A DNA stretch of 41,076 bases from Rhizobium sp. Q54 (GCA_945861155.1 CAMATN010000033.1:1-41076), one strand, 5' to 3'; counted from the first letter of the stretch, positions 34,402-41,076 are shown. The notes: generated from the sequence alone by a model not told the origin. Program-made: numbers and translations.

Positions 34402-36048
34402 CTACGCGGCGCCGCGGCGGTGGGAGAAGGCGGTTTCGGCTGACGTGATGAATTCGAGGAGCGCGGCGCGGCCGCTCTCGTTGACCCGGCGGGCGCGCAG
34501 GATGGCGCCGCCGACTTCGCCCGGATCGGTGACCCGCTCGCTCCAGCCGCCCAGATCCTGCGCCAGATTGGCGTAATTGCCGCCGAGGTCGCGGGTGCGG
34601 AGCTTTTCGTGCGAATACGCCATCGCGTGGGTCTCGATCGCCATCGTCGAATTGTTGAGGACGATCGTCGTAATCGGGATGCCGCAGCGCGCCGCGGTCT
34701 CGAAATCGAGCCCGGTCATGCCGAACGCCGCGTCGCCCATGAAATTGACGCACATCTTGTCGGGCATGCCGATTTTGGCCCCGATCGCGAGCCCCAGGCC
34801 GGTGCCGAGCTGGTGCGACTTGCCCCAGCCCATATAGCCGCGCGGTTTGACCGCCTGGTAGAACGGCAGCAACTGGTCGCGCGGGCTGCCCGAATCGTGG
34901 GTCACGATCGCGTCCGCCGACGGGATCACCCGCATGAATTCCGACATCACGAAATAGGGGTTGATCGGCCGCTCGGTCGACCGGAGCTTGCTCTCCCAGC
35001 GCGCCAGCCACTCCGCCTTGAGGCTGGCGATGCGCGGGCGCGCGCCGGTCGCCGCCGGATTGCCGCCGGACCGGTCTTTCACCGCCTCGATCAGCTGCTG
35101 CAACACCAGCTTGGCGTCGCCGAGTATCCCCAATTCGGTGTCGTTGGCTTTGTGCAGATCGCGCGTGTCGTTGGTGGCGTGGATGATGCGCTTGCCGTCC
35201 GGGATGATCGGGGTCGAGATGTTGTGGCGCGTCAGACTGGTGCCGATCGCGAAGATCACATCGCAATCGAGCAGGAACTGGCGGCCGTGCCCGGTATAGA
35301 CGACGCCGCCCGAGCCCAACGCCAGCGCGTGGTCCTCGGGGAAAGCGCTCTTGCCGTCGGTCGTCGTCATCACCGGGATGCCCAGCAGATCGGCGAACGC
35401 GACGAGTTCGTCGCTCGCTTCGGCATAGAGCACGCCCTGCCCGGCGATCACGATCGGCGACTTCGCCGCCAGCAGCATCTTGGCCGCGTCGTCGATGTCG
35501 CGCGGGTCGCCGGCCGAGCGGCTGGCGCGGATCGCGGTGTAATCGACCTCGTTGCCGGCGAATTCGGCGGTCATCACATCGGCCGGCACCTCGACCATGA
35601 CGGGGCCGGGCCGGCCGTTCTTCAGCGCGTTGAAGGCGCGCCGCATCGCCGGGACGGTGTGCTCGGGCAGCAGCACCGGCTCGACGTGCTTCGTAACGCT
35701 GGCATAGGTGCGGGTCGAGTTGAACAGCGGAAACATCTGCGCGGTCTCGCGCGGATGGCCGAGCGGCAACAGCAGGATCGGGGTCGAATCGGAATAGGCC
35801 GAGGCGATGCCGGCGAACGCGTTCTCGGCGCCCGGACCGTATTGCATCGCGAAAACGCCGGCCGGCTTCCCGTTGGTGACGCGGGCGCAGCCATCGGCCA
35901 TGTGCACCCCGACCCGCTCCTGGCGGCAGATCACCGGGCGCATGCCGCCCGCCACCGCCGCCTCGATGATCGGCGTCGTCGGAAAACAGAACATCGTCCC
36001 GATGCCCTCGCGCTTCAGGATCTCGGTGATCGCGTCCATGACCAGCAT
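34402..36048 (-). CDS. thiamine-diphosphate-dependent enzyme (acetolactate synthase-like)
   Basis: A 548-residue ThDP enzyme of the acetolactate synthase/benzoylformate decarboxylase superfamily. The PYR domain has the activating Glu in PVICRQERVGVHMADGCAR (near residue 44) and GPGAENAFAGIASAYSDSTP. A central domain follows (SPIVIAGQGVLYAEASDELV). The PP domain carries the ThDP/Mg motif MGDAAFGMTGLDFETAARCG ending in VLNNSTMAIE. No ilvN-type small subunit is adjacent, so anabolic acetolactate synthase is unlikely; a decarboxylase or lyase on a 2-oxo acid is more probable. The start is preceded by AGGGGAG. It lies at the edge of the phage-like block and is transcribed away from it. Confidence 0.9.
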   Translation of the reverse strand: MLVMDAITEILKREGIGTMFCFPTTPIIEAAVAGGMRPVICRQERVGVHMADGCARVTNGKPAGVFAMQYGPGAENAFAGIASAYSDSTPILLLPLGHPRETAQMFPLFNSTRTYASVTKHVEPVLLPEHTVPAMRRAFNALKNGRPGPVMVEVPADVMTAEFAGNEVDYTAIRASRSAGDPRDIDDAAKMLLAAKSPIVIAGQGVLYAEASDELVAFADLLGIPVMTTTDGKSAFPEDHALALGSGGVVYTGHGRQFLLDCDVIFAIGTSLTRHNISTPIIPDGKRIIHATNDTRDLHKANDTELGILGDAKLVLQQLIEAVKDRSGGNPAATGARPRIASLKAEWLARWESKLRSTERPINPYFVMSEFMRVIPSADAIVTHDSGSPRDQLLPFYQAVKPRGYMGWGKSHQLGTGLGLAIGAKIGMPDKMCVNFMGDAAFGMTGLDFETAARCGIPITTIVLNNSTMAIETHAMAYSHEKLRTRDLGGNYANLAQDLGGWSERVTDPGEVGGAILRARRVNESGRAALLEFITSAETAFSHRRGAA

Positions 36049-36105
36049 CGTCGTGCTCCCCTTATGTATCCGTCCTTATGTACCCGGCGGCGGGCTTGGT
36101 CGGTG

Positions 36106-36130
36106 GAGGCCGGACCCGGGCCTCTCTTTT
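36106..36130 (+). terminator. hairpin plus T run at the left edge of the phage-like block
   Basis: GAGGCC (36106-36111) and GGCCTC (36119-36124) form a stem with a short GC loop, followed by TCTTTT. It reads as an intrinsic terminator for rightward transcription, yet no rightward gene lies directly upstream. It may insulate the phage-like operon or attenuate a leader transcript. Confidence 0.45.
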
Positions 36131-36157
36131 ATAGGCGAATCAAAGCTTCGCGTCATC

Positions 36158-36215
36158 CGGTGGGACAAAGCAATCTCACCTTATACCGCGGCTTTTCGGC
36201 GGGAGTGTCCCACCG
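36158..36215. promoter_or_regulatory. 10-bp inverted repeat before the phage-like operon
   Basis: CGGTGGGACA (36158-36167) and TGTCCCACCG (36206-36215) are perfect inverted copies 38 bp apart, ending 16 bp before the first gene of the block. Placement fits a two-site operator around a promoter, but an attachment or structural role cannot be excluded. Confidence 0.45.
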
Positions 36216-36231
36216 ATTGCGGAGGCGCCTG

Positions 36232-36441
36232 ATGGACGCCGCCGCCTACGCTCTGCAATCCGATCCGATCCGCAATCCACAATTCCGGCGCGGCTGGGAG
36301 CACCCGCCGCCGAAACGAAAACGACCCGCCGGGCAAGGGCGGGCCGCTGACTTCGAAAGCAGGCTGGACGGACCAACATTATCGCAAACTCACCGCACCG
36401 CGCAACGGGCTGCTGAGGCGCTGTTCGAGGTGCGGCCATGA
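36232..36441 (+). CDS. small phage-type protein, unknown
   Basis: A 69-residue basic protein, first of the block. It reads AAYALQSDPIRNPQFRRGWE, then a Pro/Lys/Arg stretch (PPPKRKRPAGQGRAADF). I recognise no family. The ATG has a GGAGG six bases upstream (36221-36225), and the stop overlaps the next start (ATGA at 36438-36441), which supports real translation. An upstream in-frame extension is antisense to the ThDP enzyme gene and is rejected. Basic and short, it could be a nucleic-acid-binding or regulatory protein. Confidence 0.65.
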   Translation: MDAAAYALQSDPIRNPQFRRGWEHPPPKRKRPAGQGRAADFESRLDGPTLSQTHRTAQRAAEALFEVRP

Positions 36442-36794
36442 GCGGCGCCCGAGAGAAGCCCGAGTCGCGCCGGGAGCGCGTGGAGCGGCTTTGCCGCGAG
36501 GTGATCCGCATTGGGTCACCGCGGCAGTGGCGGCAGGCTAACAAGATCCTCGATCAGCTGCAGGATGCCCACCGCGTCACGCCGACGACGGCCGGTCTCG
36601 CCGAAGCACTCTCGGTCGAAGCGCTCAACCACGGCGCCGCGGTGCAGCAGCTTGGCGAGCGCCCGCCGGTTGGCGTCGTGCGCGCCGCATTCTGGAAACA
36701 CGGTTTCCTCTTTATCGACGACTGGCCGGTCCGCGAGCTGCACCCGAAGCACCCGGTCGCGAGGCTGCTCACCGTTGACGGGTGGGAAGCATGA
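36438..36794 (+). CDS. phage-type protein, unknown
   Basis: A 118-residue soluble protein, mostly helical in the first half (ESRRERVERLCREVIRIGSP, then QWRQANKILDQLQDAHRV) and more mixed later (PVGVVRAAFWKHGFLFIDDW). No family recognised, no membrane or Cys motif. Both ends overlap neighbours by ATGA, so it is translated with the Topo VI-A-like gene. Its position directly before that gene makes it a candidate partner or loader, but there is no sequence evidence for this. Confidence 0.75.
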   Translation: MSGAREKPESRRERVERLCREVIRIGSPRQWRQANKILDQLQDAHRVTPTTAGLAEALSVEALNHGAAVQQLGERPPVGVVRAAFWKHGFLFIDDWPVRELHPKHPVARLLTVDGWEA

Positions 36795-37666
36795 CGGCCG
36801 CCGCCGAGGTTTATCCGGCCTGCCACATAAAACGACGCCGGGCCACCAAGTCCGAGGTCGAGCAGCGCCGAGCTCAGCTGATCGAGATCGTCTCGGCGAT
36901 GAAACCGATGACGGTGAGGCAGGCCTTTTACCAGGCGACGGTCCACAACATCGTCGAGAAGTCCGAAGCCGGCTACTCGATGGTGCAGACCGATCTGGTG
37001 CAGATGCGCCGGTCGGGGGCGCTCCCCTATGCCTGGCTCGCCGACAACACCCGGTGGCAGCGCAAGCCGAACACCTTCGGCAGCATCCAGGAAGCCCTCG
37101 ACGAGACGGCGCGCCTCTACCGTAAAGCCCTGTGGACCGACGCCGGCACCTATGTCGAGGTATGGCTCGAAAAGGACGCACTGGCCGGCGTCGTGCTGCC
37201 GGTCACCGCCTTGTACGACGTGCCGTTGATGGTGGCGCGGGGCTACGCCTCCCTGTCCTTCCTGCACGGCGCGGCCGAGTACATCACCGCTCTAGGCCTG
37301 CCCACCTACGTCTATCACCTCGGCGACTTCGACCCGTCCGGGGTGAACGCCGGCGAGAAGATCGAGCAGACGTTGCGGGAGCTGGCGCCCGACGCGGACA
37401 TCATCTTTGAGCGCATCGCGGTAACCCTCGATCAGATCCATGCATGGAGGTTGCCGACCCGGCCGACCAAAACGAGCGACAGCCGGGCCAAGGGGTTCGG
37501 GGACATCTCGGTCGAGCTTGATGCGATCGAGCCAGGTCGGCTCCGGGACTTGGTGCAGCAGGCGATCGAGCAGCATCTCCCACCCGACCAATTCGAGATC
37601 CTGAAGACGGCAGAAGACAGCGAGCGAACGCTGATCCGACATCTCGTCAGCGGGCTCGCGCCATGA
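36791..37666 (+). CDS. Spo11/Topo VI-A-like protein (topo mini-A type)
   Basis: A 291-residue protein with the two core parts of type IIB topoisomerase A subunits. The 5Y-CAP-like helix-turn-helix region holds MTVRQAFYQATVHN, with Arg43 and Tyr47 in the position of the DNA-cleaving Tyr (the family's R-x-x-x-Y pattern). The Toprim part has Glu127 in WLEKDAL and the acidic pair Asp179/Asp181 in YHLGDFDPSGVNAG. The 52-residue Glu-to-Asp spacing fits the family as I recall it. No B-subunit (GHKL ATPase) gene is adjacent, matching the stand-alone mini-A group known from mobile elements. Whether it cuts, nicks or relaxes DNA is unknown. ATG 36791 overlaps the previous stop; a GTG 3 codons upstream is less likely. 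Confidence 0.75.
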   Translation: MTAAAEVYPACHIKRRRATKSEVEQRRAQLIEIVSAMKPMTVRQAFYQATVHNIVEKSEAGYSMVQTDLVQMRRSGALPYAWLADNTRWQRKPNTFGSIQEALDETARLYRKALWTDAGTYVEVWLEKDALAGVVLPVTALYDVPLMVARGYASLSFLHGAAEYITALGLPTYVYHLGDFDPSGVNAGEKIEQTLRELAPDADIIFERIAVTLDQIHAWRLPTRPTKTSDSRAKGFGDISVELDAIEPGRLRDLVQQAIEQHLPPDQFEILKTAEDSERTLIRHLVSGLAP

Positions 37667-38001
37667 GCATCCACGCACTCGTTACCGGCTCGCTGATCGC
37701 CGACCCGACCCGCCGCAGTGGTGCCCAGGGCGACTTCGCCACCGCGACGATCCGCGTCGCGACCGATGACGGGGCGATCCTCGTATCAGTGATCGCGTTC
37801 GGCGATCAGGTAGAACAGATCCTCGCGCACCGCCAGGGCGGCGCCGTCGCCATCGCCGGCCGGGCAACGCTCCGCTCATGGGTTGGCAAGGACGGCGAGA
37901 CGAAGTGTGGGCTGGCGCTGGTCGCCGAGCAGATCGCCAGCGCATCGGCCGCGCGCCGCGCAGATGCCGAGCGCCGGCGCGGCAACAGGGATGCGGCATG
38001 A
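37663..38001 (+). CDS. single-stranded DNA-binding protein
   Basis: A 112-residue OB-fold SSB. The core runs VTGSLIADPTRRSGAQGDFA, then TATIRVATDDGAILVSVIAF, and AVAIAGRATLRSWVGKDG, with the usual strand pattern. It lacks the acidic DDDIPF-type tail; the C-terminus is basic and Arg-rich (ARRADAERRRGNRDAA), which suggests it does not recruit host repair proteins in the standard way. ATGA overlaps link it to the Topo VI-A-like gene and the primase gene, placing it in a replication module. Confidence 0.85.
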   Translation: MSIHALVTGSLIADPTRRSGAQGDFATATIRVATDDGAILVSVIAFGDQVEQILAHRQGGAVAIAGRATLRSWVGKDGETKCGLALVAEQIASASAARRADAERRRGNRDAA

Positions 38002-38837
38002 GCATGATCCCGCCGGGATGGCCGCGCTTCCCTTGCAATCCCGAGCCGGGCCCCGCACACAAGCGACCGCTCACCGAGCACGGTTTTCACGACGCGTCGA
38101 CAGACCCGGCCATTATCGCGGCCTGGCAGAGGCGATGGCCTGGCGCGCTGATTGGCGTGCCGACAGGCGCGGCGATCGGTGCCGTGGTGCTTGACATCGA
38201 CGTGAAGCGACCCGAGGCCAACGGGTACGACACGCTCGACGATCTCGGCTTCGCGATCCTGCCCGATACGCCGATGGTGCACACCGCGAGCGGCGGACTG
38301 CACCTGTATTTCCGGCGCCCCGCGGCCGGTCTGCGCAACACCGGCGGCGCCCGAGGTCGCGGGATCGGGCCCGGGCTCGATTGGCGCGGCGATGGCGGCT
38401 ATGTGATCGTGCCGTCGCCGGGCAGCGGGTATTCCTGGGACCCCCATTGGAATCTTGACACGGTGCCGCTCACCGAGGTCCCGGCGGCGCTGCTGCCGCG
38501 CGAGGTGGAACGGGAAGCGGCCGCGGAACCGGTCAAGCCGGAAACCGGCCTGTCACGCTACGCCGAGGCCGCACTTGACAGCGCATGCCGGAAAATCATC
38601 ACCGCACCGGCCGGCGAGCAAGAGGCGACGATCAACGGCGAGGCCTTCGCGATTGGCACGCTCGCCGGCGCCGACGCTATTCCGGCCAGCTTCGCGCGCC
38701 GCGCGCTCGAATGGGCTGCTCGTCAGATCCCGAACCATGATCCGCGGCGCCCGTGGCTCGGCCGGGAGATCGAGGCAAAAGTCGCGCGCGCTTTCGCCGA
38801 AGGCCAGAGGCAACCGCGCGAGGCGCGCCGTGCCTGA
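37998..38837 (+). CDS. bifunctional DNA primase/polymerase (prim-pol)
   Basis: A 279-residue archaeo-eukaryotic-type primase (prim-pol, as in plasmid ORF904 and many phages). The catalytic acids are Asp66/Asp68 in VVLDIDVKRPEANGYDTLDD, the motif II His102 in HTASGGLHLYFRRP, and Asp128 in GPGLDWRGDGGYVIVPSP. After the catalytic domain a helical C-terminal part follows (AEAALDSACRKIITAPAGEQ). It should make primers and possibly extend them. The helicase gene starts inside its last codons (8-nt overlap), as expected for a primase-helicase pair. The ATG overlaps the SSB stop. Confidence 0.92.
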   Translation: MSMIPPGWPRFPCNPEPGPAHKRPLTEHGFHDASTDPAIIAAWQRRWPGALIGVPTGAAIGAVVLDIDVKRPEANGYDTLDDLGFAILPDTPMVHTASGGLHLYFRRPAAGLRNTGGARGRGIGPGLDWRGDGGYVIVPSPGSGYSWDPHWNLDTVPLTEVPAALLPREVEREAAAEPVKPETGLSRYAEAALDSACRKIITAPAGEQEATINGEAFAIGTLAGADAIPASFARRALEWAARQIPNHDPRRPWLGREIEAKVARAFAEGQRQPREARRA

Positions 38838-40074
38838 CGCGATTTACGAGAGCGACCCTGACCTGCGCGCCGAAGCTGAGGACGAACGGAAACGCCACCG
38901 CGAGGCGAAATCGAACGGGCACGACACGAGCCGACGGGTGATTGCGGCTACCCCGTTCAGGTGGGTTGACCCGCGCACGATACCGCGCCGGCAGTTCCTA
39001 TACGGTCGCCACCTGATCCGGCGCTTCGTGTCGGGGAAGATTGCGCCCGGCGGCTACGGCAAGAGCTCGCTCACGGTCGCTGAGGCGTTGGCCATGGTCA
39101 CCAGCCGCCCGCTGCTCGGGGATGAGCCCGCCGGCAAACTGCGGGTCTGGCAGATCAATCTCGAAGATCCGGAAGACGAGCTGCAACGTCGCTTTGCCGC
39201 TGCCGCCCTGCACTACGGGATAACTGCCGACGACATCGGCGATCGCCTGTTCGTCGACTCGGGTCGCAAGGTCGACATCGTCATTGCAACCGAAAGCCGC
39301 GACGGTATCGAGATCGCGGTGCCGGTGGTCGAAGCTATCAAAGCCGAGATCCTCGCCAAGGCGCTCGACGTGCTGCAAATCGACCCGTTCGTCGCCTGCC
39401 ATGCCGTTGCCGAGAACGACAATACGAAGATCGCCGCAGTGGCGCGGCAGTGGGCAGCGATTGCCGAGACCACCGGCTGCGCCATCGAACTTGTGCACCA
39501 CGCGCGAAAGGCCGCACCGGGGCAAGTCCTGACGGCCGAGGATGCACGCGGCGCCAGCGCATTACTCGCCGCGGTCCGCTCGGCGCAAGTGCTCAACGGC
39601 ATGACCAAAGAGGAGGCCGAGCGCGCCAACATCGAGAACCCGGCGAGCTATTTCAGCATAACCAATGGCAAGTCGAACCTCGCGCCGCGCAGCGACAAGG
39701 TGACGTGGCGACATATCGTCGGGGTGCCGCTCGGCAATGGCGATGCGACGTACGATCCGAAGGGCGACTACGTCGGTGTCGTCGAACCCTGGTCATGGCC
39801 CGATCCGTTCGCCGAGGTCGGCCCCGAGGACGCCAAGGAGGTGCAGCGGCGCATCGGCCATGGCGAGTGGCGGGAGGACCAGCGAAGCACAACGTGGGCG
39901 GGAATAGTTGTCGCCGATGTTCTCGGATTAGATGCATCCGACAAGGCCGCGAAGGCGCAAATCCGTGCCTTAGTCGCTGGCTGGCTTGCGACTGGTGCAC
40001 TTCGGGTCGTCACCCGCAAGGATGACAGGCGCATGAACAAGAAGTTTATCGAGGTAGGACAATGGCTTGTGTAG
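38830..40074 (+). CDS. RepA-like AAA replicative helicase
   Basis: A 414-residue P-loop ATPase of the RepA/DnaB-like phage helicase type. After a charged N-terminus (about 1-55) comes the modified Walker A IAPGGYGKSSLTVAEAL (residues 71-80), then LRVWQINLEDPEDELQRR, Walker B region AKALDVLQIDPFVA, and AIELVHHARKAA. The C-terminal part has a winged-helix-like DNA-binding segment (AKAQIRALVAGWLATGALRV). The start is GTG 38830, overlapping the primase stop by 8 nt; no ATG is closer. It probably acts at the array of decamer repeats that follows its stop by 14 nt. Confidence 0.9.
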   Translation: MPDAIYESDPDLRAEAEDERKRHREAKSNGHDTSRRVIAATPFRWVDPRTIPRRQFLYGRHLIRRFVSGKIAPGGYGKSSLTVAEALAMVTSRPLLGDEPAGKLRVWQINLEDPEDELQRRFAAAALHYGITADDIGDRLFVDSGRKVDIVIATESRDGIEIAVPVVEAIKAEILAKALDVLQIDPFVACHAVAENDNTKIAAVARQWAAIAETTGCAIELVHHARKAAPGQVLTAEDARGASALLAAVRSAQVLNGMTKEEAERANIENPASYFSITNGKSNLAPRSDKVTWRHIVGVPLGNGDATYDPKGDYVGVVEPWSWPDPFAEVGPEDAKEVQRRIGHGEWREDQRSTTWAGIVVADVLGLDASDKAAKAQIRALVAGWLATGALRVVTRKDDRRMNKKFIEVGQWLV

Positions 40075-40087
40075 CGGCGAGTAGGCT

Positions 40088-40207
40088 TGCCGCAGTCAGA
40101 AAATCACGACTGCGGCAGACTGCGGCAAACCGAGGCACCTGCCGCAGTCTGCCGCAGTCTGCCGCAGTCCCCCCCTTTAGGGGGGCTGCTGCTACATGAC
40201 TGCGGCA
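40088..40207. repeat. seven-copy decamer array (candidate iterons/origin)
   Basis: Seven exact copies of TGCCGCAGTC lie here in two orientations: forward at 40088; reverse at 40108 and 40118; forward at 40140, 40150 and 40160; reverse at 40198. Neighbouring copies are spaced exactly 10 bp, one helical turn. Copies 2-3 and 4-5 form a perfect 20-bp inverted repeat with a 12-bp loop. A further hairpin of six C and six G (40170-40185, TTTA loop) follows. The array sits between helicase and HNH genes. Candidate replication origin or operator. Confidence 0.85.
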
Positions 40208-40225
40208 ACGGGGATGGGTGGGCGA

Positions 40226-40675
40226 ATGAAACCCCGACGCCTCGCCGCCGGCACCGGTCTGCGCCGTGTCGACCTGTCCGCCCGCGTGGCGCCGTTGCCC
40301 TCCCCCATGGAGCGCGGCAACCAGCAGCGGGCGGTGCTGTACGCGGCGCCGCGGTGGCGAGCATCGCGACGTCGGTTCCTGACGCTGCACCCCGTCTGCA
40401 TCACACCCGGCTGCGGCAAGCCGGCAACGGTGGTTGATCACCGCGACGGGCACCAGACCGAGGGGTGGCTCGCCCGGTTCTGGGACGAGAGCCGATGGCA
40501 GCCGATGTGCCCGACATGTCACGCCGTCAAGTCGCGGGCCGAGCTTGCCTCGTGGCGGCAGACCGGCGAGGGGGGACCGGGGGGGCAAATGTTTGGGGGA
40601 TCTGGGGCCAATAACCGCCGGGGGCCTTCGCGTGAGAGCGGCCCGACACCCCGACCTTTTTGGGGCCGAGAATGA
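40226..40675 (+). CDS. HNH endonuclease
   Basis: A 149-residue phage HNH nuclease. The metal-binding knuckle has Cys58 and Cys63 (CITPGCGKPATVVDHRDGHQ with the catalytic Asp71-His72) and Cys95/Cys98-His99 (RWQPMCPTCHAVKSRAEL). Proteins of this kind are typically encoded next to terminase genes and assist DNA packaging. The C-terminal 40 residues are Gly/Arg-rich and disordered. The start is uncertain: ATG 40226 (MKPRRL) is favoured; ATGs at 40214 and 40196 are in frame, the latter inside a decamer. The stop overlaps the terminase start (ATGA). Confidence 0.88.
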   Translation: MKPRRLAAGTGLRRVDLSARVAPLPSPMERGNQQRAVLYAAPRWRASRRRFLTLHPVCITPGCGKPATVVDHRDGHQTEGWLARFWDESRWQPMCPTCHAVKSRAELASWRQTGEGGPGGQMFGGSGANNRRGPSRESGPTPRPFWGRE

Positions 40676-41043
40676 AGTCCCGCCGACCCGTCGCGCCGGC
40701 TCATTTGTCGCCTGTTGCGCGCGATGAATGGGCTCGATTGGCACCCGAGGCGGCCGGTTTGACGCCAGCGACGGCGCGCGGTTTCGCTTTGCTGGTCGAG
40801 TTGCTCGCAAACGAGCGGGCGGCCGCAGAGATCGTCGCGAAAGAGGGCGTGACGGTGCGCTCGGCCGCCGGAACGTCGAAACCGAACCCGGCGATGCGCT
40901 CGCTCGAAATCGCGCGCGCCCAGGCGACGCCGCTTCTGCGGCTATTCGGGCTGCTGCCGGCCGGGCCGCCGCGACGGGCCGACAAAGACGCTGCGAAGCA
41001 ACCAGTGAACGGGAAATCAACATGGCACGGCGTGCTGAAGTGA
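40672..41043 (+). CDS. phage terminase small subunit, P27 family
   Basis: A 123-residue protein of the P27-type terminase small subunit family, which recognises the phage DNA for packaging. The pattern LSPVARDEWARLAPEAAGL, then FALLVELLANERAAAEIVAK, TSKPNPAMRSLEIARAQATP and LLRLFGLLP is characteristic. The ATG at 40672 overlaps the HNH stop, and a GAG is just upstream. Its 3' end overlaps the start of another gene (41022). Confidence 0.88.
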   Translation: MKSRRPVAPAHLSPVARDEWARLAPEAAGLTPATARGFALLVELLANERAAAEIVAKEGVTVRSAAGTSKPNPAMRSLEIARAQATPLLRLFGLLPAGPPRRADKDAAKQPVNGKSTWHGVLK

Positions 41044-41076
41044 AACCGAATTATCCGGCGCCGAGGCCGCTGTTTC
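41022..41076 (+). CDS. start of next phage gene (partial)
   Basis: An ATG at 41022 opens a frame reading MARRAEVKPNYPAPRPLF that runs off the window. It overlaps the end of the small terminase gene by 22 nt in another frame. Position after a P27 small terminase suggests the large terminase or a portal-associated gene, but nothing diagnostic is visible yet. Confidence 0.45.
   Translation, partial: MARRAEVKPNYPAPRPLF

Larger units (their letters stand above)
36158..41076 (+). mobile_element. prophage or phage-plasmid fragment (early/replication block)
   Basis: Nine rightward genes, nearly all linked by 4-nt ATGA overlaps, form one unit unlike the looser chromosomal genes to the left. Contents are replication functions (Topo VI-A-like, SSB, prim-pol, helicase), an HNH nuclease and a P27-type small terminase, an order seen in tailed phages. 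The right end is outside the window. No integrase, repressor or tRNA attachment site is visible on the left, so the exact left border is uncertain. Confidence 0.75.

Noticed and set aside
34609-36231. Long rightward open frame opposite the ThDP enzyme gene
   Set aside because: Arg/His/Gly-rich antisense frame with no family similarity; only its last 69 codons (from 36232) look like a real gene because of a GGAGG and an ATGA overlap with the next gene.
36782-36790. GTG start 3 codons upstream for the Topo VI-A-like gene
   Set aside because: The ATG at 36791 overlaps the preceding stop in the same ATGA manner as the other genes of the block.
40170-40185. Intrinsic terminator at the C6-TTTA-G6 hairpin
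   Set aside because: Stem is good but no T run follows (CTGCTGCT), so termination is not supported.
40088-40207. CRISPR array
   Set aside because: The repeated unit is only 10 bp, repeats are directly adjacent in blocks, orientation changes, and there are no spacers of constant length or cas genes.

Overview
The window looks like chromosomal DNA of a high-GC alphaproteobacterium, probably Rhodospirillales- or Hyphomicrobiales-like. This rests on a complete polyhydroxybutyrate (PHB) cluster with a divergent phaR, a DUF2852 protein, a ROSE-type RNA thermometer with an RpoH-type promoter on a small heat-shock gene, many REP-like palindromes, and a dense mix of CoA-thioester enzymes. Genus-level placement is not possible from sequence alone. 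No rRNA, tRNA or CRISPR array was recognised.

Layout, left to right. (1) 0.25-7.4 kb: an AT-richer membrane-anchored coiled-coil protein, the replicative helicase DnaB, a cyclopropane fatty acid synthase, then a rightward group of a small hypothetical protein, an Ldh-family dehydrogenase and a DHA2-type MFS exporter. (2) 7.4-13.2 kb: REP palindromes, a small hypothetical gene, a fused CydDC-like double ABC exporter, two overlapping small membrane-protein genes, and a uronate-dehydrogenase-like SDR. (3) 13.5-15.7 kb: an XRE regulator, a class II aldolase, and a DUF433/DUF5615 toxin-antitoxin-like pair between direct repeats. (4) 15.7-20.3 kb: acyl-CoA metabolism, with a DUF35 plus thiolase-like pair, a CaiB/BaiF CoA-transferase and an HMG-CoA-lyase-like enzyme, plus an HdeA-like periplasmic protein. 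(5) 20.3-24.7 kb: a PHB cluster reading phaE-like, phaC, phaA, phaB leftward, with phaR divergent; phaE-like and phaC overlap out of frame and a candidate PhaR operator lies in the divergent gap. (6) 24.7-36.0 kb: a degenerate GGDEF/EAL protein, two alpha/beta hydrolases (one without the nucleophile), rpmE, hsp20 with its thermometer, an EthD protein, DUF2852, a TetR regulator with a palindromic operator candidate, a 1036-residue exported SBBP/VCBS propeller protein, and a ThDP-dependent enzyme.

(7) 36.1 kb to the end: a separate, tightly packed rightward gene block with ATGA overlaps that looks like the early part of a prophage or phage-plasmid. It encodes two small unknown proteins, a Spo11/Topo VI-A-like protein (topo mini-A type) with its Tyr and Toprim acids visible, an OB-fold SSB, a prim-pol primase, a RepA-like AAA helicase, an HNH nuclease, a P27-type small terminase and the start of another gene. 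Between the helicase and HNH genes sit seven identical copies of the decamer TGCCGCAGTC in two orientations, forming a perfect 20-bp inverted repeat. The replication genes next to this array suggest a self-contained replication module; this, and the stand-alone Topo VI-A-like protein, are the most unusual content of the window.
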